A stretch of DNA of 64,000 nt from Palaemon carinicauda (GCF_036898095.1 NC_090744.1:102418438-102482437); one strand, 5' to 3'. Shown: positions 25,151 to 38,073, numbered from the stretch's first letter. The notes: a model not told the origin generated them from the letters alone. Numbers and translations are program-made.

Positions 25151-26389
25151 ACCGTTCGCCCTCGCGCGACCATAGTTCGCGGCGAATTCCACAGCCGGTG
25201 GTAGCAGCAGGGACGCGTGCTCCTAGGCGGCACTCGGGATCACCTTCATCCAAGCACAGGTTGGTAGTGCAGGACGAAGACAGGTCAGTACAGCATTCTT
25301 CCCACCTTCTTTTCAGGCAGGAACCGTCGTGTCCTCTCCAAAGGATCGCCCGATCCCTTTCACCTTAGCGAGGATTTCGGACTCTGTGTCCTTGGAGCAG
25401 CAGACATGGTTTGATCCGCTGGCACGGGCGTTAATGAGGGTTATGAAACCAGCACTCACCGGCCAGGGTAACAAACCAGCGGCTGTCTCTCCTACGCTGA
25501 AGAGAAAGAGAGGAGTGGACTTCGTGGTGACTTCCCCCAGGGCGAAGTTGGTTCCCAAGAGGTCGGTCTCGAGGGTCCCCTCTCCTGCACGAGTACTCTC
25601 TCCTTCTCCCGCCCTGGAAGGATTTTTGGCGGGGGGGCTTTCCGTTGAAGATTTCTCCATCGGACAAGGGGTGACTGCTTACCTCTTCCTCTGGGAGCTT
25701 ACCAGGTTCTTTCCCTCCTCGGTTACGGCCCGAGGTTTGGTTCAAGGAAGCTACAGGAAGATCAAGGGTACTTTCCTCCTCTCGAGCTCAGGCACCTTGG
25801 CCTTTCGTCGTTAAGTATCTACTTGCGGACAAGCTCGATGTTTTACCATCTGGACGCACTGACTGAAGGCTTCCTTCGGGTGTCTCATCTGTGGAGGTCA
25901 ACGACCTCAGACACCCTTCCATCCTTGAGAAGAGTTTTGTCTTTGCCCAAGGACAGAGACTTAAACATCTGCTGTGCGGAGTAAATCGACTTCCGGTTTC
26001 ACTCCTCCAAGGCGCTTTCTTCCAGACTCTGCAGGGCTCCAGCTCCCTTTTCTTTCAACCACGTCGGCCTAAGTTATCGGCTACGACAACTGGGACAAGG
26101 TGTCCAATTGCAGTTTCCTCCTGTCAGGAACAGATGGCACGGGAGACTCCCCCGGGGGGGCATAGTCCTAAAAGGAGTTCACGAACTCTAGGATTGCAGG
26201 TTTTTTCGCTGGGAGGATGCTTAAGGTTACTCATCCGAATGACAGCTTCCCGATGCCCATTCCCGCACAATCTCTGTGAGTAGCCAAGGATATCGCGCCT
26301 GCCGTCTCTGTCAGCGAATTCAGTGTCTCTGAACCTCTATGCCATAGCATCAGCAGAGTTGCCCGGTTGGGCAGAATGATCCATACCTT

Positions 26390-28200
26390 AGGCGAAGGTC
26401 TTCCTTAGGATCACCGACGGCTTCACTCCCGGCCCCCTCAGTCGATCCTTTCTTGTAAGGAAGGATCTGAGAGGGGATGTCCATAGTCGACCTCTCAGCC
26501 CTGATCAAGTTTGTCGAACAAACTTCGGCCAGCGTAGACCAGCAGAATCGATCAGACTGGTAACGAGGCGACAGGACTCCTTTAACCCTGGATCGGAAGG
26601 ACGGGTACTTTCAGTTTCCATTCCATCCATCTTCCAGGGTGCTCGTCGAATTCAGCCTAAACTGCAAGTATTCCTGCTTATGATGCAGTGTGGCTATCCC
26701 GCCGTGGCATAGCAGGTTTGTTTCCCCAGAGAACTCTCCCTGCCTTCCTCTTGGCCGCTCAGGTGCAGACTTCCGCCTCCTCTGCTGTTTGGAGGGCTGG
26801 TCAACTCCGGTAGGCTCGGGTTTCGACCTTCTTCAGCGCCGGGAAAAGCTTCCGAATGCTGACCATGAGTGTGGGCTCATGGTATTTTGCTTGGAGCCTT
26901 CTCTTCCTCTGCCTCAACATCTGGAGTATCTGGCCATGATATTGAGTCAACCGCCTTACCACGTTGGAAACCCCGCTTCTCGTCCGTCCAGCGAGGTTAA
27001 GCAACGTCGGCACTTGGATGGGTGACCACCTGGGGACGCCAGATTCTGTTACCACATCCTCCGAGCCTTCCTTTCGGTTGACTGTGGCAAGACTGAGGAG
27101 AGTCGCAGTACCTGTTCTCAGTCAAGCAGAGTTTTCAGCCCTACCTTGGAACGTTTCCTAGTTCTTCTTTCCTCATTGACCCGTGTATAGTCCGAACGGT
27201 CGCCTCAGGATAAGTTCCATGTGGGGCGATCCAAGTTCCGGTGGCTTCAGGCAATGTTTAACCGGACTCCCTGGCCCTATGGGACCAGCGGAACTATTAA
27301 ACCTGCAATGGGTGTTGACCTATGGAGCCTCTTGATGGTAGTGGATATTCTCGTCCTTTCCCCACATTCTTGATGCGGTTCTCGGACTCGTCAAAGGAAA
27401 GGGGGGGGGGGGCATGTTCCGGTCCAGGCCTATGGTCAAGACCTGAAGGATACCTCTCCATCATTCAGGCAGGCTTAAGGGCCTTAGTCTGGCCCCTCTT
27501 CAGTCCTACCGCTCCTGCCAAGTCGCCCCGTTGCGTGTCGACTTCATGCTAACCAGCAGGGGACGCATTTTCACACCTTCACATCTTGCAGTAGAGATAC
27601 CGGGATGATTGAGATTCTCTCAATTCCACCATCGGCTCTCTCATTCCAGGCAGGGGAATGTTTCTCTCAGACTATCCAAGCAGAGCCTCATAGAGAGAGT
27701 GTACCTAGGGGTCTTTGACCTTGGGTAACCAGCAAGTGCTGATCTGGGGGACCTGATCGCGACAGCTTGGAACCTCAAGCTTCCGCTAGTTTTCCCCCCA
27801 GTCTCAGACCCCGAGACTCTGGCAAGATGCATTCCGGTGATGGTGGGACAACTTCGACGCCTGCGTCTTCCCTCCTTTTTGTCTGCGGACAATGGGTCTC
27901 AACAAAACCAGGTTGTCTGTCAACCTTTCAATGGGAGAGCTCCACTGGGACTATGCGCAGAACGGTTTCTGGACCCTCTGCTTCCCCTGACGGAACTCCC
28001 GGGAGAGCTTCTCCCACGGCGCAGGCTACTCAAGCAACCACACTGCGACATCTCTCCCGAACCGGGGCGTCGCTTCGGCTTCATGCCTGGAGACACTACG
28101 CTTCCTCCTCTAGAAGAGACAACCCGCTACAGTCGCGGTACGGAGGTCGCGTCATCTGCGATAGTCATCCACAGGGGTCTCCCAGGCAAAGTGAAGAGTC
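26390..28200 (+). pseudogene. pol: DIRS element 2 RT-RNase H-methyltransferase-like region (broken)
   Basis: RT traces: DLSALIKFVEQT near 26490 and LDRKDGYFQFPFHPSSR near 26595-26645, matching LDLKDAYFHIPIHPSSR of element 1. The RT thumb-side frame (EYLAMIL) is then cut by a 5S-rRNA-like insert and resumes with RLTVARLRRVAVPVLSQAEF. RNase H is represented by FSDSSKERGGG near 27376. The methyltransferase-like segment is a remnant around 27790-27990. Frames change repeatedly and stops are numerous, so no protein can be made. Confidence 0.82.
26946..27052 (+). pseudogene. 5S rRNA-derived insert (pseudogene) inside DIRS 2 RT
   Basis: About 107 bases resemble arthropod 5S rRNA nearly end to end: TACCACGTTGGAAAC and TTCTCGTCCG, then GGTTAAGCAACGTCGG (box A region), then CACTTGGATGGGTGACC and CCTGGGGACGCC (box C region). 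About 10-11 bases normally between the last two blocks are missing, removing the intermediate part of the internal promoter. Comparison with element 1, whose RT runs continuously here, shows the segment is an insertion. No poly-A or SINE body follows. It is transcribed-strand-parallel with the element. Confidence 0.82.
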
Positions 28201-29105
28201 TAAGGTGGTTGGTGCCGTGGGAGATATACCTCTTCCCGTGAGGCCTCTTCTCCAGCAATAACGGTCTTATTGCCTTTCGGCGGGAGGAAACTCCTTTCCG
28301 CTCTTGGCAATGAAGCCTGTCGCTCAGCCTTTCCCTGACCTTCAGGCTTAAAGGAATAACTTTTTCCTGCCCGCTGGATCTATTCTCGCTCATGCGAAGC
28401 TACGATCGTCCCTGCCCTAGTCGGAGGAAGACCTCCAACTTGGAGCATGGCTCGGACTTTTAGTCCTTTAAGAGATCTTCTCAAGACCCTTTTACGACAG
28501 GCCTCGGATTGTATTCCGCCTTGGGTCTTCTGCTCACTCTGGCCACGGCCAGTGTGTAAGCAATCTTCTTGGTCTCTTACTACTCCCCCCCTTTCTAAGG
28601 AAGAGGGGAAGGCAACATTCAGGCTCGCTCCTGAGTTGTTGGCTAGACTCAGAATCTGAGGGTCCCGACCCTTCGGTCCGATTCATTCAAGATTTTGAGT
28701 CTCCATTCTGTGTCTGATGTCCCAAGACCTTCTCTTTCTTGCCAGTACAGGAATCGAGAGGTTAGCGCTGGGAACAGCTGCAGTTTGGCCTCAGTTGCAG
28801 CCGATTTGGGAACACAAGGAGGACATGGGGGGAGAGTCACCAGTATACCTCTTCAGCCCGGACTCAAGGACATTCATCTCGACCTGTCTTCAGACCCTCC
28901 CCCGTCACGTCGCCCTACAGCACGATGTTGGATACATCGCAACGTCCCTCGCCTTCGAGTAATACTACTCTGTGACGCAGGTGCTACAAGCTGGAGTCTG
29001 GAAGCGTCTGATGACCTTCGCAGCCCGCTTCCTGCAGGGCGTGACCCACAGGAGTCTCGATACGTTTTCTATCGCTCTGTGGTGGCTACACAACAGCTGG
29101 TCTAA
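28200..29105 (+). pseudogene. DIRS element 2 tyrosine recombinase (broken)
   Basis: The last part reads QHDVGYIATSLAFE and then, after a stop, VTQVLQAGVWKRLMTFAARF, aligned with HDVRGIATSLTF and VAQVLQAGVWKHQTTFTAHY of element 1. The HxxR arginine is Gly and the nucleophile tyrosine is Phe. The C-terminus VVATQQLV is shared with element 1 (VVATQQVI). Upstream parts are shifted and interrupted. Inactive. Confidence 0.8.
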
Positions 29106-29587
29106 CCTCAGGCTCCTTTTTGGACAGGTAGCAGAAGGTTGAGGGCATTGTTATCAGGTTTTAGTCTGCATGAACGAAAGAAGTATGTCTGGCCCTTACT
29201 TCTTTCTTCATCATCCCCTCTACGGGGAAGCAGCATCCTGGTCTCTGCATAGCTGACCTCGAACCTCTGCAGGTAAACCATGCTTCCTTGTGTTCCGAGT
29301 ATTGAGTCAATACTGTCGCGTCCCCCATACCCTGACGAGGTGGTATTGGGAACGTCCTAACCCAGAGTTCCTTCTGGAACTCCAGGTCAACTGCCTAAGA
29401 CGGGTCACACTTCTTCCTTCACACACAAGCTTACGTAGGCCACATGGTTCCTTGCGGTGCAAGGAACTTGTGAGGTGCAGGGACTCCTTTTCTCGAGTGC
29501 GACTCACTCGGATTCTGAGTCCCCGGGTAAAGCCAAAGCCAGTATGGCTGGGGACTTTCCACCCTTCCTAAGGGATAAGTCACCCTT

Positions 29588-29690
29588 TGTAAATAGCGTG
29601 GTTTGTATTTCGGTTACGGAACAAATGACAAATTCGAAGATAATTTGTATTTTTCCTAACCATACAAACCTTAGCTATTTACACATATTT
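29588..29690 (+). repeat. DIRS element 2 internal complementary region (ICR)
   Basis: The left half (GTAAATAGCGTGGTTTGTAT...GGTTACGGAACAA) is the exact reverse complement of the left end starting at 22192. The right half (AAATGACAAATTCGAAGATA...) is the reverse complement of the right end finishing at 29939. The two halves overlap by a few A residues at the junction. Confidence 0.9.
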
Positions 29691-29735
29691 GCCCGCCAGC
29701 CCTGTCCCCCAAGACAAGTCCTACCTCTAAGTGAA

Positions 29736-29886
29736 AGTGAGTATTCACCTGTGTGTGAGGGGGAGGAGGGGTAGCTAGCTACCACTCCCCTACCCCCCCG
29801 CTAACTAGCGCGGGGGTAATACACCCTCGTTAAAATTCTAATGGCTCGCCATTTCAGCTACGCTAAAAGTAATACCCTTTGTAAAT
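29736..29886 (-). repeat. DIRS element 2 right ITR
   Basis: Inverted partner of 22215-22372, identical by eye over about 150 bp. Confidence 0.9.
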
Positions 29887-29939
29887 AGCTAAGGTTTGTA
29901 TGGTTAGGAAAAATACAAATTATCTTCGAATTTGTCATT

Positions 29940-31370
29940 TTTATGTATTTTAACCATGTATAGGAGGCAAATTAAGTCGAGACATTTTCCATGGGAAAGT
30001 TTTTCGATTTTCATAAAAGTGGTTATCCAGACTGTAGTCAATAAAATTTCCCATCGTTCTATGCTTAAATTACAAAAAAAAAAAAAAAAAAAAATCTATC
30101 AATACGGAAAATATATATGCAATACTTATTCGAAAATTTCAAGTTTTGAGAAAACGATCTACAAAGTTTTGTGAGGATAGATTGACTAGACTTTAGTATA
30201 TATAAATATAAAATTTTAGCTTAATTTTATTCAACACGATATAGTTATGTTTCACCGTTACTTACTGTCCACGAGATATGCTACATGTATCAAATGTGTA
30301 TCATATTTTTTTATGGAGAAATTTTACGCAGTTAGCCTATTTATTTATCGTCTCCGGCAAATAATGCATCTTTCAACTGAACTAAGGTATAAATGTCAAT
30401 GAACAGAAATCAGAACGTACATTATTATTTTATTTAAGAATTCCCTAATCATAAAAGAAAACGGATGATGCGTACCGCATCATTATAAAAAATGAGAATC
30501 TCGCTTTTTATGGTAAACAAAAACAAAATTTTCCTGCTATTTGTAATAAAAATGAAGTAAATAACTGCAGAGGTCAGGAATTAGTTGCGTGGGGGGCCTG
30601 ATATGCTTGCTCAAATATGCGAAAAGGACTTTCCAGGAATAAAACTAGTAGTTTTCAATAATAAAACTTTGAAACATGAAATATAGACGTTCTCCTAGTC
30701 AAAAGTGATATAATCTAAATTTCCAAGAGTCCAACCAGTCGTGAGTCGCACTCCTTATCTAGTCGATTTCCTCTGGACCTGTTAACATATAGATCGTATC
30801 ATTGTTTAAAATTTTGTAAAGTACTGTAAACAAGTTAACTAAATGTGACAAGGGAAATTGATATTAATCTTTTTATCAAGATAATCAAATTTATTCGACA
30901 ATATGGAGTTGAAGTACATTAATTGCATGTGAATATAACCAACATCGAGTTATCTTAGCTAGCATTTTATCTTTGTCTATGTATATACTTTGATGTGTCT
31001 CTTTCAAGACTGTTCTCTAATTATTAGCAACTATATTTTAATTTTCTCTTACACAACGCCAAAGCTAGGCATATGTTTTCTTGAAAGGTATAAGCAGATT
31101 TCCTTGATGTGCTACATGACAAAAAAGTCGACTATCACATTAGCCACATCTTGCCATTGCTGTTCAGTCACATCTTTGTGGGTAGGTCGAAGTAGCTGAT
31201 ATTTTAGCAATCAAAACATGTAAAATTATTGGTATTATAACTTTATAAGAGAAGTAAACAAAAGTGATCTATGAATTTGGCTTAATGTTTCGAAATAACC
31301 GTCCTATTTCCTTCCTCCTTGCTTTAATGACTAGCATCCTGCTTAACAGAAAATGTTATCAAAAGTCCTG
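29940..31370. other. Intergenic, no gene seen
   Basis: AT-rich flank of DIRS element 2 with a 21-A run near 30073. No recognisable gene or repeat. Confidence 0.55.
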
Positions 31371-31805
31371 GACTAAAATAGTTTTTTTTATATATATTTC
31401 AGTTAAACAAAAGTATGCTTTATATATATTTCAGTTAAAATAAAGGAACGTAAAATATAGTTTATATATATTTAAGTTAACATATAACGAAGAATAGTTT
31501 TTTATATACATTTCAGTTAAACGAATGAGAACACAGTAAAATGTTTTTTTTTTATATATATTTCAGTTAAACAAAAGAGAAGAGTAGAATGTATTTTTTT
31601 TTTATTTCAGTTAAACGAATGAAAACAAAGTAGAATAGTTATTCATATATTGTAGTTAAACAAGAGAGAACAATAACCTAATTTCTTCATATATTTCATT
31701 TAAACAAAGAAGAACAAAGTAGGATAGTTTTCATATATTTCAGTTAAAAAAAAGAACAAAAGTAGAATAGATTATATATTTCAGTTAAACCAAAGGAAAT
31801 AAAGT
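31371..31805. repeat. ~45-bp tandem repeat with TATATTTCAGTTAAA core
   Basis: About ten diverged units, spaced 32-50 bp (mostly about 45) apart. Each has a T/TA-rich tract ending in TTTCAGTTAAAC followed by an A/G-rich segment such as AAAAGAGAACAAAGTAGAAT. Cores lie near 31400, 31432, 31514, 31564, 31608, 31653, 31698, 31741 and 31782. Confidence 0.85.
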
Positions 31806-31986
31806 ATGCTCTGTAAAGATTTCATTATTTATTAAATAGTTTTACATATTGTGCAAGCAACTAATCATATATTCATGTGTAAAGGGAAGCATGGGCAGTC
31901 TCAAACAGAATAATAATTATGAATATTCCTGAAGGGAATCAGTGTATTTAATCTCTTGAATAATATTACTAAGCATTAGAAGGCTA

Positions 31987-31990
<4 letters not shown>

Positions 31991-32080
<90 letters not shown>
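31991..32080. repeat. (CT)n microsatellite
   Basis: Ninety bases of uninterrupted CT dinucleotide. Confidence 0.98.
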
Positions 32081-32083
<3 letters not shown>

Positions 32084-33413
32084 GTTAAATTCACAATAAA
32101 TAAATGCTTTAAAATAAGTTTAGACTGTTTAGAAATATTTTCCACAAGGTCTTTTTAAGTTTAATCTAACAGTTTCATATCAAATACTTTAGTAATGTTC
32201 GTTAAATTATGTAGTTAAAAAAATGTATATAAATATCTTAATTATTCTGGTCATATATAACATTATAAATGCTTATTTGCAGTAGGAAATCCCATTTATT
32301 CTATTTTCATCAATCCAATGTACGAACATGTGTTTTAAAACATTAGAATGACGAAATTGTTACTAAAAGGATAACATCTATTGTCTACTGGTTTTAAGCA
32401 TTTCATATTCTTTATACAAAAGATGAAATTAATTGCCACCTGCTCTAGTCTAGTATAGTTGGTAAGTTATAGGTTGGATCATTTAAACAAATTAGATTTA
32501 TATTTAAAGTTTTTATGAGAGGAATAGTGATTAAATTTGAGTTCCAAGGAAGCATTACTTTTTCAATGATAATCTCAAGAGAAGACCATCAGTGAGGTAT
32601 TTTTAAATCAACATTCACGGAATACCTTTTAGAGTGGATGTTCTAAAAGTGGCTTTTATATAAAAGGCTTAAGAGTAGGTACATGAAGCCCACCTAATGA
32701 AAGCTTTAAGGTTAATATTCTGTAAAGATAATGTTCAGACACATTGGCTCTTGATAAGTAGGCTAACCTTCAGAGCCTTTAGGAATGGAAGAATTTCACC
32801 TAAGGCAATGGTTTTGAGGAAAGAAAAATAATCAGGTGGTGGTATATTACTTAGGGTAATGGGAGGAATGATTACCTTCAAGGAAGCTAAAAGAAGAATC
32901 TTTATGAAATTATTTAGAAAATGTTTGCGATATTCTTAACGTAGCATTTTGAAGGAGTATCTTAAAGGGTTGTAATTTTAAAATAACAACTCTTGCAGAT
33001 TTACAGGGTAAAATTGTGGTTTAAGATTTCATTTGGCATAGAAATATAGATTGTATCTTTTAAACGTACCAAAATTGCTTCTATAGATAGTATTGCTTTG
33101 AAAATCTGTAAAATTAACTTCATATGAATAGGATATGAATTGAAAGTGGTAGTTTGTGGGTTTTTCACATTTGGGTACCAAAGCAGATATTAATTGCCTT
33201 AAACTAATTTTTTTTAATTTACAATAAGGTACGATGTTTCCTCACATTTAGGTAACAAAGCAGATATCAAATGCTTAAAACCAGTTGCTTTCATATACAA
33301 TAAAATAGTTTCGTCATTTAGGATTTTATTGATACAAATGTTAGTAATCAAAACTCCATTGATACTTGAGATGATTGTATAATTCATAACTGTAAATTGT
33401 TTAGAATGATTAT
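32081..33413. other. Intergenic; diverged tandem copies near 33166-33310
   Basis: No gene seen. Two diverged ~80-bp copies (ACATTTGGGTACCAAAGCAG near 33168 and ACATTTAGGTAACAAAGCAG near 33243) suggest an old tandem duplication. Confidence 0.5.
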
Positions 33414-34535
33414 TTCAAATATTTGTTGTAAATAATAGGGAGCTATTTCATAAGATCTATTGCATAAGAAGAATTGGTATGGACGAAAATACTTAAATAT
33501 ACAAGAGTTTGAGTCCTGAATGATAATTTGACAAAAAAGTGATATGCCACTGCTATTACTATAACTACATATAATGAATGAATAAAGGTAGATGGCCAAT
33601 ATTTTGACTTTAGTAATGTGGGCTTTACTGACTACTTGAGTCATATGCTATGTTCATAATAGTAAGAGCTGGGAAAGGTTCATTCATGATATCGAAAACA
33701 AGACATTTGCACAGCTGATTAAAATCAATTTCTTTATTCATAACGGATATGAGACGTCTTGAGTTGAGCAATATTGGGTTTAGCAATGGGGTTCAATTCC
33801 TACTATTTCCATAAGAGATGGTTAAGCCTAAGATTTTGTTAATTTCTCAAAACTTTCATAGAAAGGCAAGTCTAGTCTTGTATGAGAGATTTACTCTGAA
33901 CAACTTTTGTTCAGTAAACTATTTCCTAAAAAGCTTAATTTGATTTGCACAAACTCACATTATTGGTAATATTAATATCAATGGCAGTCATAGAGAGACT
34001 GCATGCCTTTGTGGGTCAAATGGCGGATTTCTATGAATAGTTTACTGAGCAGCAGGTTTTCAGAGTCAAGCTCTTATGTAGAACCAGTCTTATCTATCTA
34101 TATCAATTTTGAAAATTTAAAAAAAATCGTAGGCTTCACCATTGATAATAGGGGTTAGGAGTTGATCTTCCATTGCTAAAACCCAGGATTTCTCAAGACA
34201 TCTCATTTCCGTTATGGATGAAGCCGATTCGAATTATTAATTCGAGTGTCTTGTACTTCATATGATGAATGAACCCTTAACAGCTCTTTCCATAATGAAC
34301 TTGAGGTATGACTAGTAATCAGTAAATCCCATATTACTAACGTCAAAATATTGGCCATCTAACTTGATTCAATATAAGTAGTTATGCTATTACTAGTGAT
34401 ATGTCACTCTTTCGTAATGATCATTCAATACTCAAGCTCTTGTATCTTTTGAGTATTTTCGTCCATGCCAATTTTTGGTCTGCAACAGGTCTTAAGTAGC
34501 ACCCACGTTTTGCAACAAAATATTTATATTTTAAC
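33414..34535. repeat. Ancient ~500-bp-arm imperfect inverted repeat
   Basis: The left arm (33414-33930) and right arm (34025-34535) are inverted relatives separated by ~95 bp. Matching blocks include TGGACGAAAATACT and ATGGCCAATATTTTGAC, CATAACGGATATGAGACGTC against CATAACGGAAATGAGATGTC, and CAGTAAACTATT at the inner ends. Identity is perhaps 75% by eye with small indels. No coding frame spans it. It is either an old foldback element or a large palindromic duplication. Confidence 0.75.
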
Positions 34536-34839
34536 TTTTTGAAATTATTTTTGCTATCTATTGTACATTTTTACCAAAAACTTTGTAGCAACCCAGGAAT
34601 TCCATAAATAAAATGCATAAGCTTTATTCTACTTTTTAATTTAGTCTCCCCAGTTTATTTAAAGAAAACTTAGAATAGTAAATAAAAGGAAAACGAGATG
34701 ACAAATAAAAAAGAAAACGTAAGGACTTGGAGTATTCACTCTTTAATAAACCTCATATGACAGAGTGTTCTCCCTAAACGGCCCCCTGCCCCTTCTAGCA
34801 CCAGCAAATGCCTTATTACTCAATAAAATAGGGCCAAAA

Positions 34840-34981
34840 GGCTCATGAAATAGTCCTCTCTCTTAACTAGTCACTTGTCCGCTTGGACAGTTATTGACAC
34901 CCCACATACAGGCTCATGAAATAGTCCTCTCTCTTAACTAGTCACTTGTCCGCTTGGACAGTTATTGACCCCCCACATACA
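34840..34981. repeat. 71-bp direct tandem duplication
   Basis: 34840-34910 and 34911-34981 are copies starting GGCTCATGAAATAGTCCTCT, differing at one position (GACACCCCAC against GACCCCCCAC). The near identity implies a recent event. Confidence 0.95.
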
Positions 34982-36060
34982 GAGTTCGTTCACCCCCACT
35001 GGGGTATGAGAGGAGCAGCACCAGTGTTCAATGAATATAAAGTACCAAGTCAAGATGGCCGACTGTCTCTCGGTACCTCATTTTGGACCAAAGTCCACTT
35101 CTTAATCCAGCTGTGAATTAAGTAGGTTTTTTTCCCTGACTAAAGTCATGATGATAATAGCCTGGTTATTTCCATTAGTTAATAATACTCAAAAGCCTCT
35201 TATTCCACTCTAAAAAGTATACCTTATTATATACTTAATTAGGAGACAATATTGGCTGTAGAAAAATATTAAAATTCGTTAAAGACTTTTATTGTAGAGG
35301 ATTAAATATCAAACATAGGACAGGTTTCAATGTTATATAATTGAAATAAAAACACTGGTCAATGAAATGTATATCAAATCATGAAACCCCATTTTCTGAA
35401 AGCTTTAAACACTATAGATTCAAAGAAAACTTGAGGTTTGTCATGTATTAAGCTCACGATTCGACCAAGAAAGACTCCTAAGCGAGTCACCCTTCATCCA
35501 ATATAGTGCGCACAGAATGACAAACCCGTTTTCTTTGTTTATCTTACCAGTGTCCGTTTTCTTTTATTAGAAATTGTGGTTGCGTTTAAAGCTCAGCATT
35601 TGAGGTCACATATATCATGACTGTGTAAGTAAGTAGTGCTTTCTCTAATAGAGAAGTAAAATTATTAATAAAAAAAGGAGGAAAAAGAAAGCCCACCAAG
35701 GCCATCCCCTGTCCCACCTAGTAACCAGAAACTTAATGCAACGTTTTCTTTTGATAAAGCAATGTTACTAGGCCCTTGAATGCTTTCCTTTTCCTTCTTT
35801 TCTTTTTCGTTTTTTTTTTTTATTATTAATAATTTTACAAACAATGATAACAGGATTGTAATTTAAAGACTCCAGGAATAGTTTGAAGATCTTCTGAAGT
35901 TAAAGGGTAAAACATTTGTATCATTAATTACATTGCTATAAGGCAGATTCCTGCAATTATAGTTACGTTATATACTTGGATAAAATATTTCTAGACCAAA
36001 AATAAATAAAATATCTACAATAAGCAACAATCATTTTCATGCCTTATTGTGCAATTTCAG
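34982..36060. other. Intergenic; possible promoter-like patch near 35050
   Basis: GC is locally higher at 34980-35100, with CAAGATGGCCGACTG, which resembles a YY1-type promoter element. I cannot support a transcription start from sequence alone. The rest is AT-rich. Confidence 0.25.
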
Positions 36061-36320
36061 AACAATCCATTACTACAGACACCTGAAGCTCTCTGAAAAG
36101 CAGACAAGATTCGCAAATGCCAAGTTGCCTCCCTGTCTCGCCCCTTTTAATGCACATAATTGAGTCGGGTAAAAGAGAAGAGCCGTGCAAGACTACTGCC
36201 CTGACCATCCTTGCTACTCCTCCCAGCAGACAGTCAGATCGGACCGAAGTACGCATTCATCTTACACGTGGACACCTGAATCACTTTAGCTGAGTAATAA
36301 AGTTCTCAAATGCAAACCCT
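36061..36320 (+). other. Candidate terminal exon of an unknown transcript
   Basis: A clear acceptor-like sequence (CCTTATTGTGCAATTTCAG) precedes a GC-richer block. The block ends with an AATAAA polyadenylation-type signal at about 36296-36301. Plus-strand frames are short, so it would be a 3' UTR or non-coding exon. The minus-strand 70-codon frame in the same block has no recognisable domain. Weak support. Confidence 0.25.
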
Positions 36321-37455
<1,135 letters not shown>

Positions 37456-38036
37456 TATATTTATATATTCATTTATTTATTTATTTATATGATTTTCTAC
37501 TTAGATAGTCTAGCAAATCACACAATTGATACTTCAAAACTTCAAAATCGAGAAGATTTTATTTCTGAAAAATATTTTTTTTCTGTAGTCATATCAAACG
37601 CTAAACTTATAAGTTAAAAACGTAGCTATGTTAAAATAAAACTCAAATTTAGAATACACTAAAACTTCAAATGTCCTTTTTTTTTTTTTTACTCGATAGT
37701 ACATTTTGAGTTTCTATCACGAGCTATTTCAAAAACTTAAAATTGATATTTTTTTTCTTTATTTCGTCTGAAGCTGAGGAGTCTACACTCTTGGGGAAAA
37801 ATCCTTTTTTTTTTTCCTAAGAAACTCAAGTTTGAACGCTGTGCTTACTAAATGGATAAAGGATTTTTTCACCTTCTCACATGATTAACATAAATTTCTT
37901 CAAAAGCTACTATACGTAAATTACAATGCAAAAACTACCCTATTCTATATGAAAAACCTACAATCCTAACTCGTATCCATCTTACATAAAAAGTTGTAAC
38001 TAAAATCTTGGTCGGATTTATCTAAAGGAACGCTGA

Positions 38037-38037
<1 letters not shown>

Positions 38038-38073
<36 letters not shown>

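Larger units (their letters stand above)
23060..26300 (+). pseudogene. gag: DIRS element 2 gag-like region (broken, repeat-rich)
   Basis: Only fragments of frame remain (for example about 23301-23606, 25120-25368 and 25329-25814). They are rich in Ser, Arg, Pro and Gly, like the gag middle of element 1, but I do not find the N-terminal cysteine cluster. The centre is occupied by several tandem arrays, some with unit lengths that are not multiples of three, which breaks the frame. No intact product is possible. Assignment rests on position between the leader and RT and on similarity in character to element 1. Confidence 0.55.
22192..29939 (+). mobile_element. DIRS1-like retrotransposon, element 2 (decayed genes, identical ITRs)
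   Basis: About 7.75 kb with ITRs at 22215-22372 and 29736-29886 that I find identical over the compared ~150 bp. An ICR at 29588-29690 matches both ends. Recognisable but badly mutated RT, RNase H, methyltransferase-like and YR segments lie in the same order as in element 1, whose ITR and 3' untranslated sequences it shares in diverged form. The coding part is full of stops, and both YR residues I can test (the HxxR arginine and the nucleophile tyrosine) are replaced. It must therefore have moved, if recently, using proteins of other copies. Confidence 0.9.

Noticed and set aside
24863..25253. Three overlapping Arg/Gly-rich minus-strand frames
   Set aside because: Shadows of the 24-bp GC-rich repeat in the element 2 gag region.
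22040..30760. Short inverted match GAGTGCGACTC/GAGTCGCACTC flanking element 2
   Set aside because: About 11-12 bases only, with no extension on either side. Probably chance.
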